The notes beneath the pieces are model-generated. The model ran no database searches and was not told the origin of the DNA. It was given only the letters and a program-made list of their open reading frames with translations. Shown piece by piece: positions 15,340 through 24,267 of a stretch of DNA of 32,941 nt. Within the stretch, counting starts at the first letter, position 1. Each line of letters opens with the position of its first letter. Origin of the DNA: an uncultured Clostridia bacterium (GTDB lineage Bacteria; Bacillota; Clostridia; Christensenellales; Aristaeellaceae). Both the position numbers and the translations under genes were made by a program. Where the stretch lies: the NCBI GenBank assembly GCA_946187775.1, contig CAMHSI010000016.1, forward strand, positions 1 through 32,941, written 5' to 3'.

Positions 15340-15982
15340 TCAGTCTGTGGACGCGGTTACGGAAAAGCGAAGCCTGATCTATGAAATCATCCGAGGGCTG
15401 TCCTGGCTGGTTTTCCATACGGTGATGCCGGTGAAATGCCACCATCCGGAGCGGCTGGAGGCGGAGGCGCCCTATGTGCTGATCGCAAACCACCGGCACG
15501 CCCTGGATCCTTTGGCCATCGCCGTGTTCATCCGGAAGCGGCAGGTGGTTTTCCTGGCCAAGAAGGAGCTGGGGAAGAACAAGCTGGTGAACCGGTTGCT
15601 GGCTTCCGCCCACGTGATCTTCGTGAACCGGGGGGAGACGGACATGGCCGCCATGCGCAGCTGCATGAAGGCGGTCCGGATGAAAAAGATCCTCATGATT
15701 TTCCCGGAGGGGACCCGGCACCACAAGGGCCAGATGGAGGAAATTGAAAGCGGCGCTTCCCTCATCGCCCTGCGGGGCGGCGCCCCGATCCTTCCCGTGT
15801 ATATCGACCGGAAGTTGGGCTTCTTCAGGAGGACGCACCTGTACGTTGGGGAGCCCATTGAATACGGGGACCTGAAGGCGAAGGGAATCAATACGGAAAC
15901 CTGCGGGGAGCTGAACGAACGCTTCCGGGAAACCTTCCGCCGGATGATCGCGGAGACCGGCGGAGAAAAAACCGGAAAATAA
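15332..15982 (+). CDS. plsC: 1-acylglycerol-3-phosphate O-acyltransferase (PlsC family)
   Basis: It adds the second acyl chain to lysophosphatidic acid at the membrane in phospholipid synthesis. The 216-residue protein shows the four family motifs: NHRHALD (catalytic H54 and D59), VNRGE around 98-102, FPEGTR (124-129) and PILPVYI. The ATG at 15332 has GGAGG (15318-15322) 9 bases upstream and overlaps the cmk end by 8 bases, so the two are coupled. A longer in-frame start at 15284 would sit inside cmk without a ribosome site. Confidence 0.93.
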   Translation: MADQSVDAVTEKRSLIYEIIRGLSWLVFHTVMPVKCHHPERLEAEAPYVLIANHRHALDPLAIAVFIRKRQVVFLAKKELGKNKLVNRLLASAHVIFVNRGETDMAAMRSCMKAVRMKKILMIFPEGTRHHKGQMEEIESGASLIALRGGAPILPVYIDRKLGFFRRTHLYVGEPIEYGDLKAKGINTETCGELNERFRETFRRMIAETGGEKTGK

Positions 15983-16075
15983 ATCAAAAAAATTTTTCCC
16001 GCGTGCAGGAATTTCTGCAGGGAAAGCGAAAATACTTATAGATGTAACGCAATTGAAAGCGAAAGGATACCGGTT

Positions 16076-18118
16076 ATGCCTCTTGAGGTAGCTGCCCATG
16101 CCGGGTTCTGCATGGGCGTTCGGCGAGCCGTGGAGATGGCCGAGCAGGCGGCGCAGGACGGAATACCCTCCTGCACGCTGGGGGAACTGATTCACAATCC
16201 CGCCGTGGTAGCCTCGCTTGAAGCGAAGGGGCTGTGTTCAATCCGGTCCCCGGAGGAAGCCGGAGGGCGGCGGGTGCTGATCCGCAGCCACGGGGTTTCC
16301 CGGGAGGTGCTGGAGTCCCTGCAGGACGCGGGGAACGAAGTGCTGGACCTGACCTGTCCCTTTGTGGACCGGCTGCACCGGATCGTGGAGGAGAGCTCCC
16401 GGGACGGGACGCCGATCATCCTCGTTGGAGAGCGTGAACATCCGGAGGTCAGGGGAACGGCCGGCTGGGCCCACGGAGAGGTCCGGGTGGTGGCCGAGCC
16501 GGAGGAAGCGGAGCAGCTGCCCGGGATGGAAAGGGCCGTTGCCGTAGCCCAGACCACTTTCCCGCCGGAAAGGTGGGAAGCGGTGCTGGAGGTGCTCCGG
16601 AGGAAGATCCGCGGCCTCAGCGCCCACTGCACCATCTGCAACGCCACGCAGATCCGCCAGAAAGAAGCGACGGAGCTGGCCGGGCGGATGGACGCCATGA
16701 TCGTCATCGGCGGCAGGAACAGCGCCAACACGCGGAAACTGTACGAAGCCTGCAGCAGCCGCTGCAGCAGAACAATCCTGGTGGAGAGTGCGGCGGAGAT
16801 TCCGCCCGCCTTTGCAAATAAAGGTTCCGAGAAGATTGGAATCACCGCCGGTGCATCTACGCCGACGGATTCACTTAAGGAGGTTGTCACACGCATGAGC
16901 GAACTGGAGAACAAGGACCTGACCCAATCCACGGAGGAAGAAAACCACAAGGACTTCATGGCGGAAGTCGAATCTACTCTGGTGAGGATCCGGCCCGGAC
17001 AGACGTTGACCGGAAGAGTTGTGCAGATCACCGATGACGAAGTATGCGTCAGCATCGGCTACAAGGCCGACGGCCTGATCAAGCGCGCGGACCTGGTCGA
17101 CCAGGATGTCAAACTGGACGATGAAATCGAAGTTGAAGTCGTCAAGGTGAACGACGGAGAAGGGAATGTGCTGCTGAGCCAGCGCAACATCGTCAACCGC
17201 AAGGCGTGGGACGCCCTGATGGCGAAGAACGAAGAAGGCGGTTATGTGGACGCGGTGGGCAAGGAAGCCGTCAAGGGCGGCCTGATCGCCGATATCGGCG
17301 GCGTGCGCGCCTTCGTGCCGGCCAGCCAGCTGAGCCAGCGCTATGTTGAGAAGATCAGCGACTATGTCGGCAAGGAAATGAAGCTGAAGATCATCGAAGT
17401 CGACAAGCAGAAGAAGCGCGTTGTGGCCAGCCGCAAGGCGGTTGTGGCGGAAGAGGCCGCCGCGAAGAAGAAGGAAGCCTGGGAGAAGCTGGAAGAGGGC
17501 GTCGTGGTTCACGGTATCGTCCGCCGGCTGACCGACTTCGGCGCCTTCGTGGACGTGGGCGGCGTGGACGGCCTGATCCACATCACCGACCTGAGCTGGG
17601 GCCGGATCAAGCATCCCAGCGAAATCGTGAAGCCCAACCAGGAAGTGGACGTGAAGGTCCTGTCCCTGGATCGGGAAAAGGAGCGCATCCAGCTGGGCTA
17701 CAAGCAGCTGCAGCCCCATCCGTGGGACAACGCGGTTGAGAAGTATCCGGAAGGCGCGATCGTGGACGGTAAGGTTGTGCGGATCACCGATTTCGGCGCC
17801 TTCGTGGAGCTGGAGCCCGGCCTGGACGGCCTGGTGCACATCAGCCAGTGCGCGACGACCCGGGTGGCCAAGGTGGAAGACGCCGTGAAGGTCGGCGAGG
17901 AAGTCAAGGTCAAGGTGCTGGGCGTTGATCCCGAGAAGAAGCGCATCAGCCTGAGCATCCGCCAGGTGCTGGAGCCCGAGGTTCCCGCCGTTGTGGAGCA
18001 GGCCGCGGCCCCCGAAGCCGAGTACGAGGTTGTTGCCTCTGACGACAAGATCGCCGAGGAGTTTGTACAGGCGGTGGAAGCCGTTGAGGAAGCTGCCGAG
18101 AAAAAGACCGAGGAATAA
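16076..18118 (+). CDS. ispH: Fusion of HMB-PP reductase (IspH) and S1 RNA-binding protein
   Basis: Residues 1-273 are IspH, the [4Fe-4S] enzyme that makes IPP and DMAPP in the MEP isoprenoid pathway. Cluster cysteines are C12, C94 and C188; substrate residues include H40, H72, H122 and E124, and the NSANT and GAST loops. Residues about 305-632 hold four S1 repeats (near 305-370, 390-455, 473-545, 558-632), the last two the most canonical ([20 protein letters not shown]). The tail is very acidic. Such fusions are typical of Clostridia. The two parts touch at M274, which has its own strong ribosome site (see the separate entry). It follows plsC after 93 bases and ends at a terminator. Confidence 0.96.
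   Translation: MPLEVAAHAGFCMGVRRAVEMAEQAAQDGIPSCTLGELIHNPAVVASLEAKGLCSIRSPEEAGGRRVLIRSHGVSREVLESLQDAGNEVLDLTCPFVDRLHRIVEESSRDGTPIILVGEREHPEVRGTAGWAHGEVRVVAEPEEAEQLPGMERAVAVAQTTFPPERWEAVLEVLRRKIRGLSAHCTICNATQIRQKEATELAGRMDAMIVIGGRNSANTRKLYEACSSRCSRTILVESAAEIPPAFANKGSEKIGITAGASTPTDSLKEVVTRMSELENKDLTQSTEEENHKDFMAEVESTLVRIRPGQTLTGRVVQITDDEVCVSIGYKADGLIKRADLVDQDVKLDDEIEVEVVKVNDGEGNVLLSQRNIVNRKAWDALMAKNEEGGYVDAVGKEAVKGGLIADIGGVRAFVPASQLSQRYVEKISDYVGKEMKLKIIEVDKQKKRVVASRKAVVAEEAAAKKKEAWEKLEEGVVVHGIVRRLTDFGAFVDVGGVDGLIHITDLSWGRIKHPSEIVKPNQEVDVKVLSLDREKERIQLGYKQLQPHPWDNAVEKYPEGAIVDGKVVRITDFGAFVELEPGLDGLVHISQCATTRVAKVEDAVKVGEEVKVKVLGVDPEKKRISLSIRQVLEPEVPAVVEQAAAPEAEYEVVASDDKIAEEFVQAVEAVEEAAEKKTEE
16877..16897 (+). 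promoter_or_regulatory. Internal ribosome site and ATG at the IspH–S1 junction
   Basis: Inside the fusion, AAGGAGGT (16877-16884), a near-complete Shine-Dalgarno match, lies 10 bases before an in-frame ATG (16895-16897, M274). A protein started here ([12 protein letters not shown]) would be a free 407-residue S1 protein with all four S1 repeats. The codons also spell the last helix of IspH, so the match could be partly coincidental. Confidence 0.5.
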
Positions 18119-18135
18119 TCCCGAAGCGCACAAGG

Positions 18136-18169
18136 AAGCGCCTGCCGGTTCAGCCGGCAGGCGCTTTTT
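18136..18169 (+). terminator. Intrinsic terminator of the cmk–ispH/rpsA cluster
   Basis: A perfect 13-bp stem (18136-18148 with 18154-18166), loop of 5, and five T. It lies between convergent genes; on the minus strand a weaker TTCCTT follows, so it may also serve the F420-ligase-like gene. Confidence 0.93.
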
Positions 18170-18181
18170 CCGTTCCCGGAA

Positions 18182-19384
18182 TCAGTTGTTGGTGTAGTTG
18201 TCGAAGTATCCCTGGACCAGCACCACGGGGGTTCCCTTGTCCCCGGAGCCGCTGGTGAGGTCGCACAGGGAGCCGATGAGGTCGGTAAGCTGCCGGGGAG
18301 TGGTGCCTTCGGAGGCCATCTTTCCCTTCAGGTTGCCGTCCTTGGCGCGGATGCTGGCCTCGATAGCTTCCTTCAGGGCGTCCCCGTTCAGGTGGGCAAA
18401 ATCGTTGTCGGCCAGGTACTTCAGCTTCAGCTCATTGGGGGTGCCGATGAGGCCGGGGGTATGGGCGGGGGAGACCACCGGGTCCGCCAGCTCCCAGATC
18501 TTTCCCTTGGGATCCTTGAAGGCGCCGTCGCCGTATACCATGACCTCCACGCACTTGCCGGTGGCCTTCAGGATCCGGTTCTGGATATCGGTCACCAGGC
18601 CGCCGCAGTTCCGGGGGAAGAGCTTCACCGTGTCCTCGGTGCTCTTGTTGGAGCCCAGGAGGCCGTACTGCTCGTTGCAGCCGCTGCCGTTGACGGGAGC
18701 GTTGAGGATATCGTCCAGGCCGAGGACCACCCTTGCCCCGGCGGCCTTCAGGATCCGCTTGGTGCGGGCGCGGGTATGGATGTCGCAGGCGATGACGGTG
18801 TCGGTGTATTCCAGGATGGCACGGGGCTGGTTGGCGAAGATGATTTCCACTTCCGCCCCGGCGCCTTCCACCACTTCGGCGTAGTAAGCGACATAGTCCA
18901 CGCCGGTGAACTCATGCCGGTTCTCCCCGAAATAATCCCGGTACTGCTTCAGGGTGAGCACATCGGAATAGGGATTGACGCCGGCTTCGTCCACCTTGTC
19001 CAGGCTCACCAGCTCGTTGCCGACTTCGTCGGAGGGGTAGGAGAGCATGAGCACAACCTTCTTCACGCCCATGGCGATGCCCCGCAGGCAGATGGCGAAG
19101 CGGTTCCGGCTGAGAATCGGGAAGATGACGCCCACGGTATCACTGCCGCACTTGGCCCGGACATCGGCGGCGATATCCTGAACGGAGGCGTAATTTCCCT
19201 GGGCCCGGGCCACAACGGACTCCGTGACGGCGATGACATCCCTGTCCCGCAGGGAGAAGCCTTCCTCCCGGGAGGCGGACAGGACGCTGTCGGTGACGAT
19301 GGCGGCCAGGTCATCTCCCTTCCGGATAATGGGGCAGCGGATTCCCCGGGATACGGTGCCGACTTTTCTGGTGTTCTTTTCCAT
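18182..19384 (-). CDS. Coenzyme F420-0:L-glutamate ligase family protein (CofE-like)
   Basis: The 400-residue protein resembles the CofE/FbiB ligase family, which joins glutamate to F420-0 using GTP. Recognisable parts are the N-terminal VGTVSRGIRCPII, AVTESVVARAQGN, SRNRF and CDIHTRAR. No other F420 gene is present in the window, and many fermentative Clostridia are not known to make F420, so the protein may ligate an amino acid to another acceptor. It is longer than archaeal CofE (about 250 residues), with an extra C-terminal half. AAAGGAT precedes the ATG. It lies 60 bases after the XRE regulator gene on the same strand. Confidence 0.78.
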   Translation of the reverse strand: MEKNTRKVGTVSRGIRCPIIRKGDDLAAIVTDSVLSASREEGFSLRDRDVIAVTESVVARAQGNYASVQDIAADVRAKCGSDTVGVIFPILSRNRFAICLRGIAMGVKKVVLMLSYPSDEVGNELVSLDKVDEAGVNPYSDVLTLKQYRDYFGENRHEFTGVDYVAYYAEVVEGAGAEVEIIFANQPRAILEYTDTVIACDIHTRARTKRILKAAGARVVLGLDDILNAPVNGSGCNEQYGLLGSNKSTEDTVKLFPRNCGGLVTDIQNRILKATGKCVEVMVYGDGAFKDPKGKIWELADPVVSPAHTPGLIGTPNELKLKYLADNDFAHLNGDALKEAIEASIRAKDGNLKGKMASEGTTPRQLTDLIGSLCDLTSGSGDKGTPVVLVQGYFDNYTNN

Positions 19385-19444
19385 AGTATTGATCCTTTCC
19401 GGAGCCTTTTTGAAGGCCCGCGCTTAATAATACGATGTTATGGC

Positions 19445-19939
19445 TCAGTCCTTTTGCGGCTTTTCCAGCGCGCCTTTGGCAATCTGCTCGTCCACCCAGA
19501 GCTGCAGGTTGGAAACGCTCAGGGCGATCTTGTCCAGGGTAGCCTTGATTTCGGAAAAATCCGCGTACTCATCCGCCCGGACTTCCCCGTCCTCGACGAT
19601 TTCCAGCAGCCGGTCCCGGCTCTTGGAAAGCTTGTTCAGGGAATTGAGGGTTTCCACGGCGATCTGGGCCAGCTCCTTGGACTCGGTGCGCAGGGCGTGC
19701 ACCTGGCCGATGGGGCATTCGTTGACGCAGTAGTAGTTCCTGAGGGAGGGGGCTTTGTAGTACTCCGCCAGGAGCATCACATCCTCCGGCTGGATCTGGG
19801 TCCGGCCGTTTTCAATCTTTTCGATCCGCTCCGGGGAAAACCCGGGGATCAGCTCGCCGGCCTTTTCCCGGGTGAGCCCCAGCTCCTCCCGGGTCAGCTG
19901 CCAGACGGATTTATTCTCCTTCGTTGATCTTCTGCCCAT
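19445..19939 (-). CDS. XRE-type helix-turn-helix regulator
   Basis: This 164-residue protein has a helix-turn-helix of the XRE/Cro type near residues 12-62 (LTREKAGELI, ERIEKIENGRTQI) and then a conserved-looking NYYCVNECPIG cysteine motif and a long helical C-terminus. The motif and layout resemble a small clostridial regulator family whose target is not known to me. ATG 19939 has AGGAAG 8 bases upstream and overlaps the end of the lipoprotein gene by 29 bases; in-frame starts further upstream (to 19990) lack a better site. Probably it shares a transcript with the alpha-galactosidase and lipoprotein genes. Confidence 0.83.
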   Translation of the reverse strand: MGRRSTKENKSVWQLTREELGLTREKAGELIPGFSPERIEKIENGRTQIQPEDVMLLAEYYKAPSLRNYYCVNECPIGQVHALRTESKELAQIAVETLNSLNKLSKSRDRLLEIVEDGEVRADEYADFSEIKATLDKIALSVSNLQLWVDEQIAKGALEKPQKD

Positions 19940-21470
19940 CTTCCTGACTTCCTTCCGTTCCTTTTTCATCCGGCTGGAAATACTTCTCATGCACCCAGCC
20001 GCGGCGCCCCTTGGCCTCCATCAGGAGGTAGCTGTCCTGCTTTTCCACAACGGCCACGGGGGTGCCGGTTTTCCACACGGCGAGGCCGGTGCTCTTTTTG
20101 TCCGGGTTCAGGTGGACGGTCACCTGCAGGGCGCCGCTGGAGTTTCCGTTCATGACGATGATGCCGGTTTCAAAGGTTTCCGGCGCTTCGGGGAGGACGG
20201 TGACGTCCTCGGGATCCAGGTAGCCGAAGTCCCCGTCCCACCAGCAGTACCAGGAGTCTGCCTCATCGGAGAGGAGAAGCACCATGGAATTGCGCTTGAT
20301 GGACTGCTTGCCGGAGATGCGCTTTCCGTCGCCCCCCAGCAGCCAGGTGCCCTTCTTCGCGGTGACCAGGGCCACCCTGGGAGCGTGGGGCGTGCGGCCG
20401 GAAACCACCAGGCTTGCCGTGGGCACCCGCCAGGATTTCCCGTCCCGGACCACCTTGGTGACCAGGGCGCCGGTGTATTCCACGGAAACGCCCTTCAGGC
20501 CCTCGTCGGTTTCCGCCTTCAGCCACTGCTGCCGGATCAGGCGCATGCCCCGCTCGGCGCAGTAGTCGATATCCATCCAGTAGATCATCCCGCCGTATTC
20601 CTGGGTTTCAAAGAACCAGCGCATGCCGGGATGGGATTCCGGAAGGGGGGCTTCCGTGAAGGAGCCGTCCTCCACCCGGACAAAGATGCTTTCCGGCTTC
20701 CGGATCCGTTCATAGGTGGCCCCGGGGGCGCTGTCCACGATGCGGACCTTGGTGCCGTCCTCGCTGATGCCGTCCGCCAGGGCGATATGCCCGTCCACGA
20801 TGCTGAAGGAAAGGAGATCCCCGCGCCGCAGGGAATCGGCGATCTCCGCCGGGGAGGTGATCAGGTCCTTGACGGTCAGGAAATCGTAATCCTGGGCGGC
20901 TTTGCCGATGAGCCCGGCGTTGTAGGTTCCCCGGCCTTCCACATAGAAATAGGAGTAGGTTTTCGCCAGCTGCTCCGGGGTCACGGATTCATCGGAGATC
21001 CCCATGCGCTGCAGCGCGTGGCTCAGGGCGAAGATGGCGCAGCCGGCCTTCTGCAGGTCCCGCTTGCCGGAATACTTCTTTTTGTACCACCAGCCGTCCT
21101 TCTGGCTGTAGACCACATCCGGATCCTCCTGCGGGGGAGCGACGCCGGAGACGGGGACGGCGATTTCCGCTTTTTCGCTGTCGTCCTTCCCCCAGGTCAC
21201 TTCGGCGGACAGGGTCCAGGTGCCCTCCTGCCGGGGACGGAAGGAAACGGCATAATGCTCCACGGCCTTGCCGGAGAAAACCTCCTCCCCGTCGCAGGTG
21301 AGGGTATAGACAACGCCCTGGGGATCCGCCCGGCCGGGGGTCACCGTCACGTCCACATAATCGCCTGCCCGGGGATGCTCCGGCGTGAAGGAGATCTCCA
21401 CCTCCGCCGCAGCGCAGCCGCAGCCGGCGAGGAGGAGCAGCAGGAGGAACAGGGGAATCAGTCGCTTCAT
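19911..21470 (-). CDS. Lipoprotein with C39-like cysteine peptidase and SH3-like domains
   Basis: The 519-residue product has a lipoprotein signal with lipobox LAGC (C17). It continues with an Ig-like domain (about 22-108), a papain-fold C39_2-like domain (about 118-260) with candidate catalytic C144 (AGCAIF), H228 (DGHIAL) and D246 (RIVDSAPG), and a C-terminal half with SH3-like strands (for example near GYLDPEDV and GRRGWVHEKYF). Such exported proteins often cut peptides or peptidoglycan cross-bridges at the cell surface. The gene starts 14 bases after the alpha-galactosidase stop and overlaps the XRE gene. The catalytic assignment is inferred from motif order, and the substrate is unknown. 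Confidence 0.78.
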   Translation of the reverse strand: MKRLIPLFLLLLLLAGCGCAAAEVEISFTPEHPRAGDYVDVTVTPGRADPQGVVYTLTCDGEEVFSGKAVEHYAVSFRPRQEGTWTLSAEVTWGKDDSEKAEIAVPVSGVAPPQEDPDVVYSQKDGWWYKKKYSGKRDLQKAGCAIFALSHALQRMGISDESVTPEQLAKTYSYFYVEGRGTYNAGLIGKAAQDYDFLTVKDLITSPAEIADSLRRGDLLSFSIVDGHIALADGISEDGTKVRIVDSAPGATYERIRKPESIFVRVEDGSFTEAPLPESHPGMRWFFETQEYGGMIYWMDIDYCAERGMRLIRQQWLKAETDEGLKGVSVEYTGALVTKVVRDGKSWRVPTASLVVSGRTPHAPRVALVTAKKGTWLLGGDGKRISGKQSIKRNSMVLLLSDEADSWYCWWDGDFGYLDPEDVTVLPEAPETFETGIIVMNGNSSGALQVTVHLNPDKKSTGLAVWKTGTPVAVVEKQDSYLLMEAKGRRGWVHEKYFQPDEKGTEGSQEDGQKINEGE

Positions 21471-21484
21471 ATCAGGTACTCCGT

Positions 21485-22732
21485 TTATTTGATGAGCCAG
21501 ACGGCGGCGTCATGGGGAGCGAGGGAAGCCCGCAGGACCGCGGTTTTCCGCAGGTTCTTTCCGGACCAGAGCTCCCGGCCCCGGAAGGCGGGAAGGCCGG
21601 CCTCCTCGGCGGAAAGGGACACGGTGCGCTTCTTGTCCCCCAGGTTGAAGAGGGCCACATAGGTGCCCGCTCCGTCCGCCCGGGGAGAAATCCACACGCT
21701 CTCCTCCGGCAGGGTGCGCAGGGGATGGGCGCACCAGCCGCTGCGCAGGATCTCCAGCACGTCCCCGCAGGTCAGCAGGGACAGGGTGAAATCGTCGTTC
21801 TTCGTCAGTTCGCCGCCGATCATCAGGGGGGAGCGCATCATGCACCACAGGGTCATCATGGTGCGCTGCTCTTCCCGGGTGAACCGGGTCCAGCTGTCGG
21901 GATCCTCGCACTGGCGCAGGGCCCCCAGGGGAAGCATGTCCGCATCCGGCCAGTGGCCGGGGCCGGCGTGGACGCACCACTTTTCCGCCCGCTCGAACAT
22001 GCCCTTCAAAAGGCGCCACTCGTCCCAGAAGTCATCGGTGATCCGCCACATATTGGCGTTGGCCTTCAGGTGTTCCGCCTGCTCCAGCGGGGCAGGCCCC
22101 GGGGAAAGACTCAGCACGATGTCCCGGCCGCAGCCGCGGCAGGCTTCGGAGATCACCTCAATCTCCCGGCGGCAGCGGGGATACTCCCGGGCAATATCGT
22201 CGCACTTGACGAAATCCACCCCCCAGGAGGCGTAGAGCCGGAAGATGCTGTCGTAATAAGCCTTCGCCGCGGGCTCATCGCACCGGAGGCCGTACATATC
22301 GGGATTCCAGGCGCAGACGGAATGCGGGTCGGCAGCATCGGAGCAGAGGTATTCGCTGTCCGCAATGGGGAGATGCCGGTGGGCGGCGGCCCGGGGCATT
22401 CCGCGCATAATATGGATGCCGAACTTCAGCCCCAGGGAATGGATATAGTCCGCCAGGGGACGGAAGCCAGCTCCGCCGGCGGCGGAGGGGAAACGGTTTT
22501 CCGCGGGAACCAGCCGGCCGAACCCGTCCATGGCCAGCTCGGCGAAGGGGGCGTAGGAATGATCCCGGGCGTCGGCGCGGGACCACTGGATATCCACAAC
22601 AATATATTCCCAGCCGAAGGGCTTCAGGCGGGAAGCCATATATTCAGCGTTTTTCCGGACGGTTTCTTCCGTTACGGCGGCGCCGTAGCAGTCCCAGCTG
22701 TTCCAGCCCATGGGGGGCGTCTGCGCAATCAT
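21485..22732 (-). CDS. Alpha-galactosidase, glycoside hydrolase family 27
   Basis: It hydrolyses terminal alpha-galactose from oligosaccharides. The 415-residue TIM-barrel protein opens with TPPMGWNSWDCYG, the GH27 hallmark. The nucleophile is D178 in KCDD (the position of KYD in other members) and the acid/base is probably D234 in WRITDDF. A C-terminal beta domain ends the chain. No signal peptide is present, so it acts in the cytoplasm on imported galactosides. AAGGAGG lies 7 bases before the ATG and a strong promoter is directly upstream. It heads a minus-strand group with the lipoprotein and XRE genes. Confidence 0.93.
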   Translation of the reverse strand: MIAQTPPMGWNSWDCYGAAVTEETVRKNAEYMASRLKPFGWEYIVVDIQWSRADARDHSYAPFAELAMDGFGRLVPAENRFPSAAGGAGFRPLADYIHSLGLKFGIHIMRGMPRAAAHRHLPIADSEYLCSDAADPHSVCAWNPDMYGLRCDEPAAKAYYDSIFRLYASWGVDFVKCDDIAREYPRCRREIEVISEACRGCGRDIVLSLSPGPAPLEQAEHLKANANMWRITDDFWDEWRLLKGMFERAEKWCVHAGPGHWPDADMLPLGALRQCEDPDSWTRFTREEQRTMMTLWCMMRSPLMIGGELTKNDDFTLSLLTCGDVLEILRSGWCAHPLRTLPEESVWISPRADGAGTYVALFNLGDKKRTVSLSAEEAGLPAFRGRELWSGKNLRKTAVLRASLAPHDAAVWLIK

Positions 22733-22761
22733 GGCGGTACCTCCTTCGCATCAACCTTTAC

Positions 22762-22790
22762 ATTATATCAGACGGAAAAAGGCAATACAA
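22762..22790 (-). promoter_or_regulatory. Promoter of the alpha-galactosidase operon
   Basis: On the minus strand, -35 TTGTAT (22785-22790), 17-base spacer, perfect -10 TATAAT (22762-22767). The -35 box is directly next to the T-run of the upstream operon's terminator. Confidence 0.8.
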
Positions 22791-22791
22791 G

Positions 22792-22826
22792 AAAAAACCG
22801 CCCGGGAGGAAACCCTGGGCGGTTTT
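22792..22826 (-). terminator. Intrinsic terminator of the DUF5058–M20 operon
   Basis: A 10-bp stem AAAACCGCCC/GGGCGGTTTT (22794-22803 with 22817-22826), followed on the minus strand by a T-rich run, directly after the M20 peptidase stop. Confidence 0.87.
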
Positions 22827-22830
22827 GGGG

Positions 22831-24267
22831 TCAATGGACGGCGCGGATCAGGTTCCGGTAAAAATCCACGGCGCCGGGCAGGCAGCTGATTTCAATGTTC
22901 TCATTCAGGCCGTGCATGCCCTTCATCTGCTCCGGGCCGTAAACCACGGGAGCGAAGCGAAACACGTGGGGGCAGATTTCCTGGTAGAAGCGGGCGTCGG
23001 TGGCGCCGGTCATCACATAGGGGCTTACGGGGCAGCCGGGGAAGGTTTCCTCCGCCACGGTCCGCAGGGTCCGGAAGGCGTCCCCGGAGAGATCGGCGGA
23101 GGGGGTGTAATCGCTGGCGGAAAGGACATCCATGGACACGCCGTGGCGGGCGGCCCGCTTTTCCAGGACCCGCAGGCTTTCCTCCATTCCCTGGTGGGGA
23201 ATGAAACGCAGGTTGGCGCAGACGGTCGCCTCCTGGGGCATCACGTTGCAGGCGGCGGAGCCGGACTGCATGGTGAAGGCCACGGTGGTGCGGATCATGG
23301 CGCCGGCCTGGGCGCTGATGAGGGGAAGCACCTGCAGCAGTACGGGACGGAAAAGCCAGAGGTTGCCGAAGACCCATTTCAGCGGGAAGGAGGCGTAGGG
23401 CGCCAGGGTTTCAAACATGGCGGCCACCTCCTTCGGCATCCTCCGGCGGAACACCCGGTGGGTTTCCACATCGTTGACGAAGGCTGCCAGGCGGGCGATG
23501 GGGGAATGGGGCTTCGGGGTGCTGGCGTGGCCGCCGTCGGAGCGGGCGGTGAAGCGCACATCGGCCTTTCCCTTTTCAAAAACGCCGATCATGGCGAAGC
23601 TGCCGTGGATGCCGCCGATGGGCTCGGAGATGATGCCGCCCCCCTCGTCGCAGACGATATACGGACGCACGCCCCGGCGCTTCAGCTCCGCCACCAGCTT
23701 CGGACAGCCGTCCCCGGCCCATTCCTCGGTGCAGGAGGAGGAGAGGTACACATCATTGTCCGGGACGAAGCCTTCCGCCAGCAGCTCTTCAACCGCCTGG
23801 AAGAAGGCCATGAGGGAGCACTTCGTGTCCGAGGCCCCCCGGCCCCAGACCTTTCCCTCCGCAATTTCCCCGGAGAAGGGGGGACGGCTCCAGGTTCCCT
23901 CCGCGGGAACCACGTCCTGGTGGCTCATGAGGACCAGGGGCTTTTCGCTGCTTTTTCCCTTCCAGAAGAAAAGCAGGTTTCCGTCCAACTCCGTTTTCTC
24001 CAGCCGGGCGTGAACCAGGGGAAAAAGGGATTCCAGCTCCCGGTGGAAGGCCAGGAATTTTTCCCGCTGCTCCTCCCCGGGAACGGAAACCGTTTCGCAC
24101 CGGACCATGCGGGAAAGCTTTTCCGCAAGGGCTTCCGCCTTCTCCGGATCCGGGGCGGGCACATAAGTGGATTTCCGGGAGGGGATCAGGAGGGCGCGGA
24201 GCAGGGAAACAAGGACCAGGGCCAGCAGCAGGCCAAGGAGGCCCAGCAGGATCCACAGGATGATCAT
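22831..24267 (-). CDS. Membrane-anchored M20 family metallopeptidase
   Basis: The 478-residue protein starts with one membrane helix (about 3-25) and then an M20 peptidase of the carboxypeptidase S / PM20D1 type. Metal and catalytic residues can be placed: H116 and D118 in SHQDVVP, D147 in GRGASDTK, E181-E182 in CTEEW, an aspartate in CDEGGG and a late histidine in MHGLNENI. It probably cleaves short peptides or N-acyl amino acids. AAGGAGG precedes ATG 24267, which overlaps the stop of the upstream membrane gene (ATGA). The gene unit suggests hydrolysis of whatever the two membrane proteins carry (inference). Confidence 0.92.
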   Translation of the reverse strand: MIILWILLGLLGLLLALVLVSLLRALLIPSRKSTYVPAPDPEKAEALAEKLSRMVRCETVSVPGEEQREKFLAFHRELESLFPLVHARLEKTELDGNLLFFWKGKSSEKPLVLMSHQDVVPAEGTWSRPPFSGEIAEGKVWGRGASDTKCSLMAFFQAVEELLAEGFVPDNDVYLSSSCTEEWAGDGCPKLVAELKRRGVRPYIVCDEGGGIISEPIGGIHGSFAMIGVFEKGKADVRFTARSDGGHASTPKPHSPIARLAAFVNDVETHRVFRRRMPKEVAAMFETLAPYASFPLKWVFGNLWLFRPVLLQVLPLISAQAGAMIRTTVAFTMQSGSAACNVMPQEATVCANLRFIPHQGMEESLRVLEKRAARHGVSMDVLSASDYTPSADLSGDAFRTLRTVAEETFPGCPVSPYVMTGATDARFYQEICPHVFRFAPVVYGPEQMKGMHGLNENIEISCLPGAVDFYRNLIRAVH

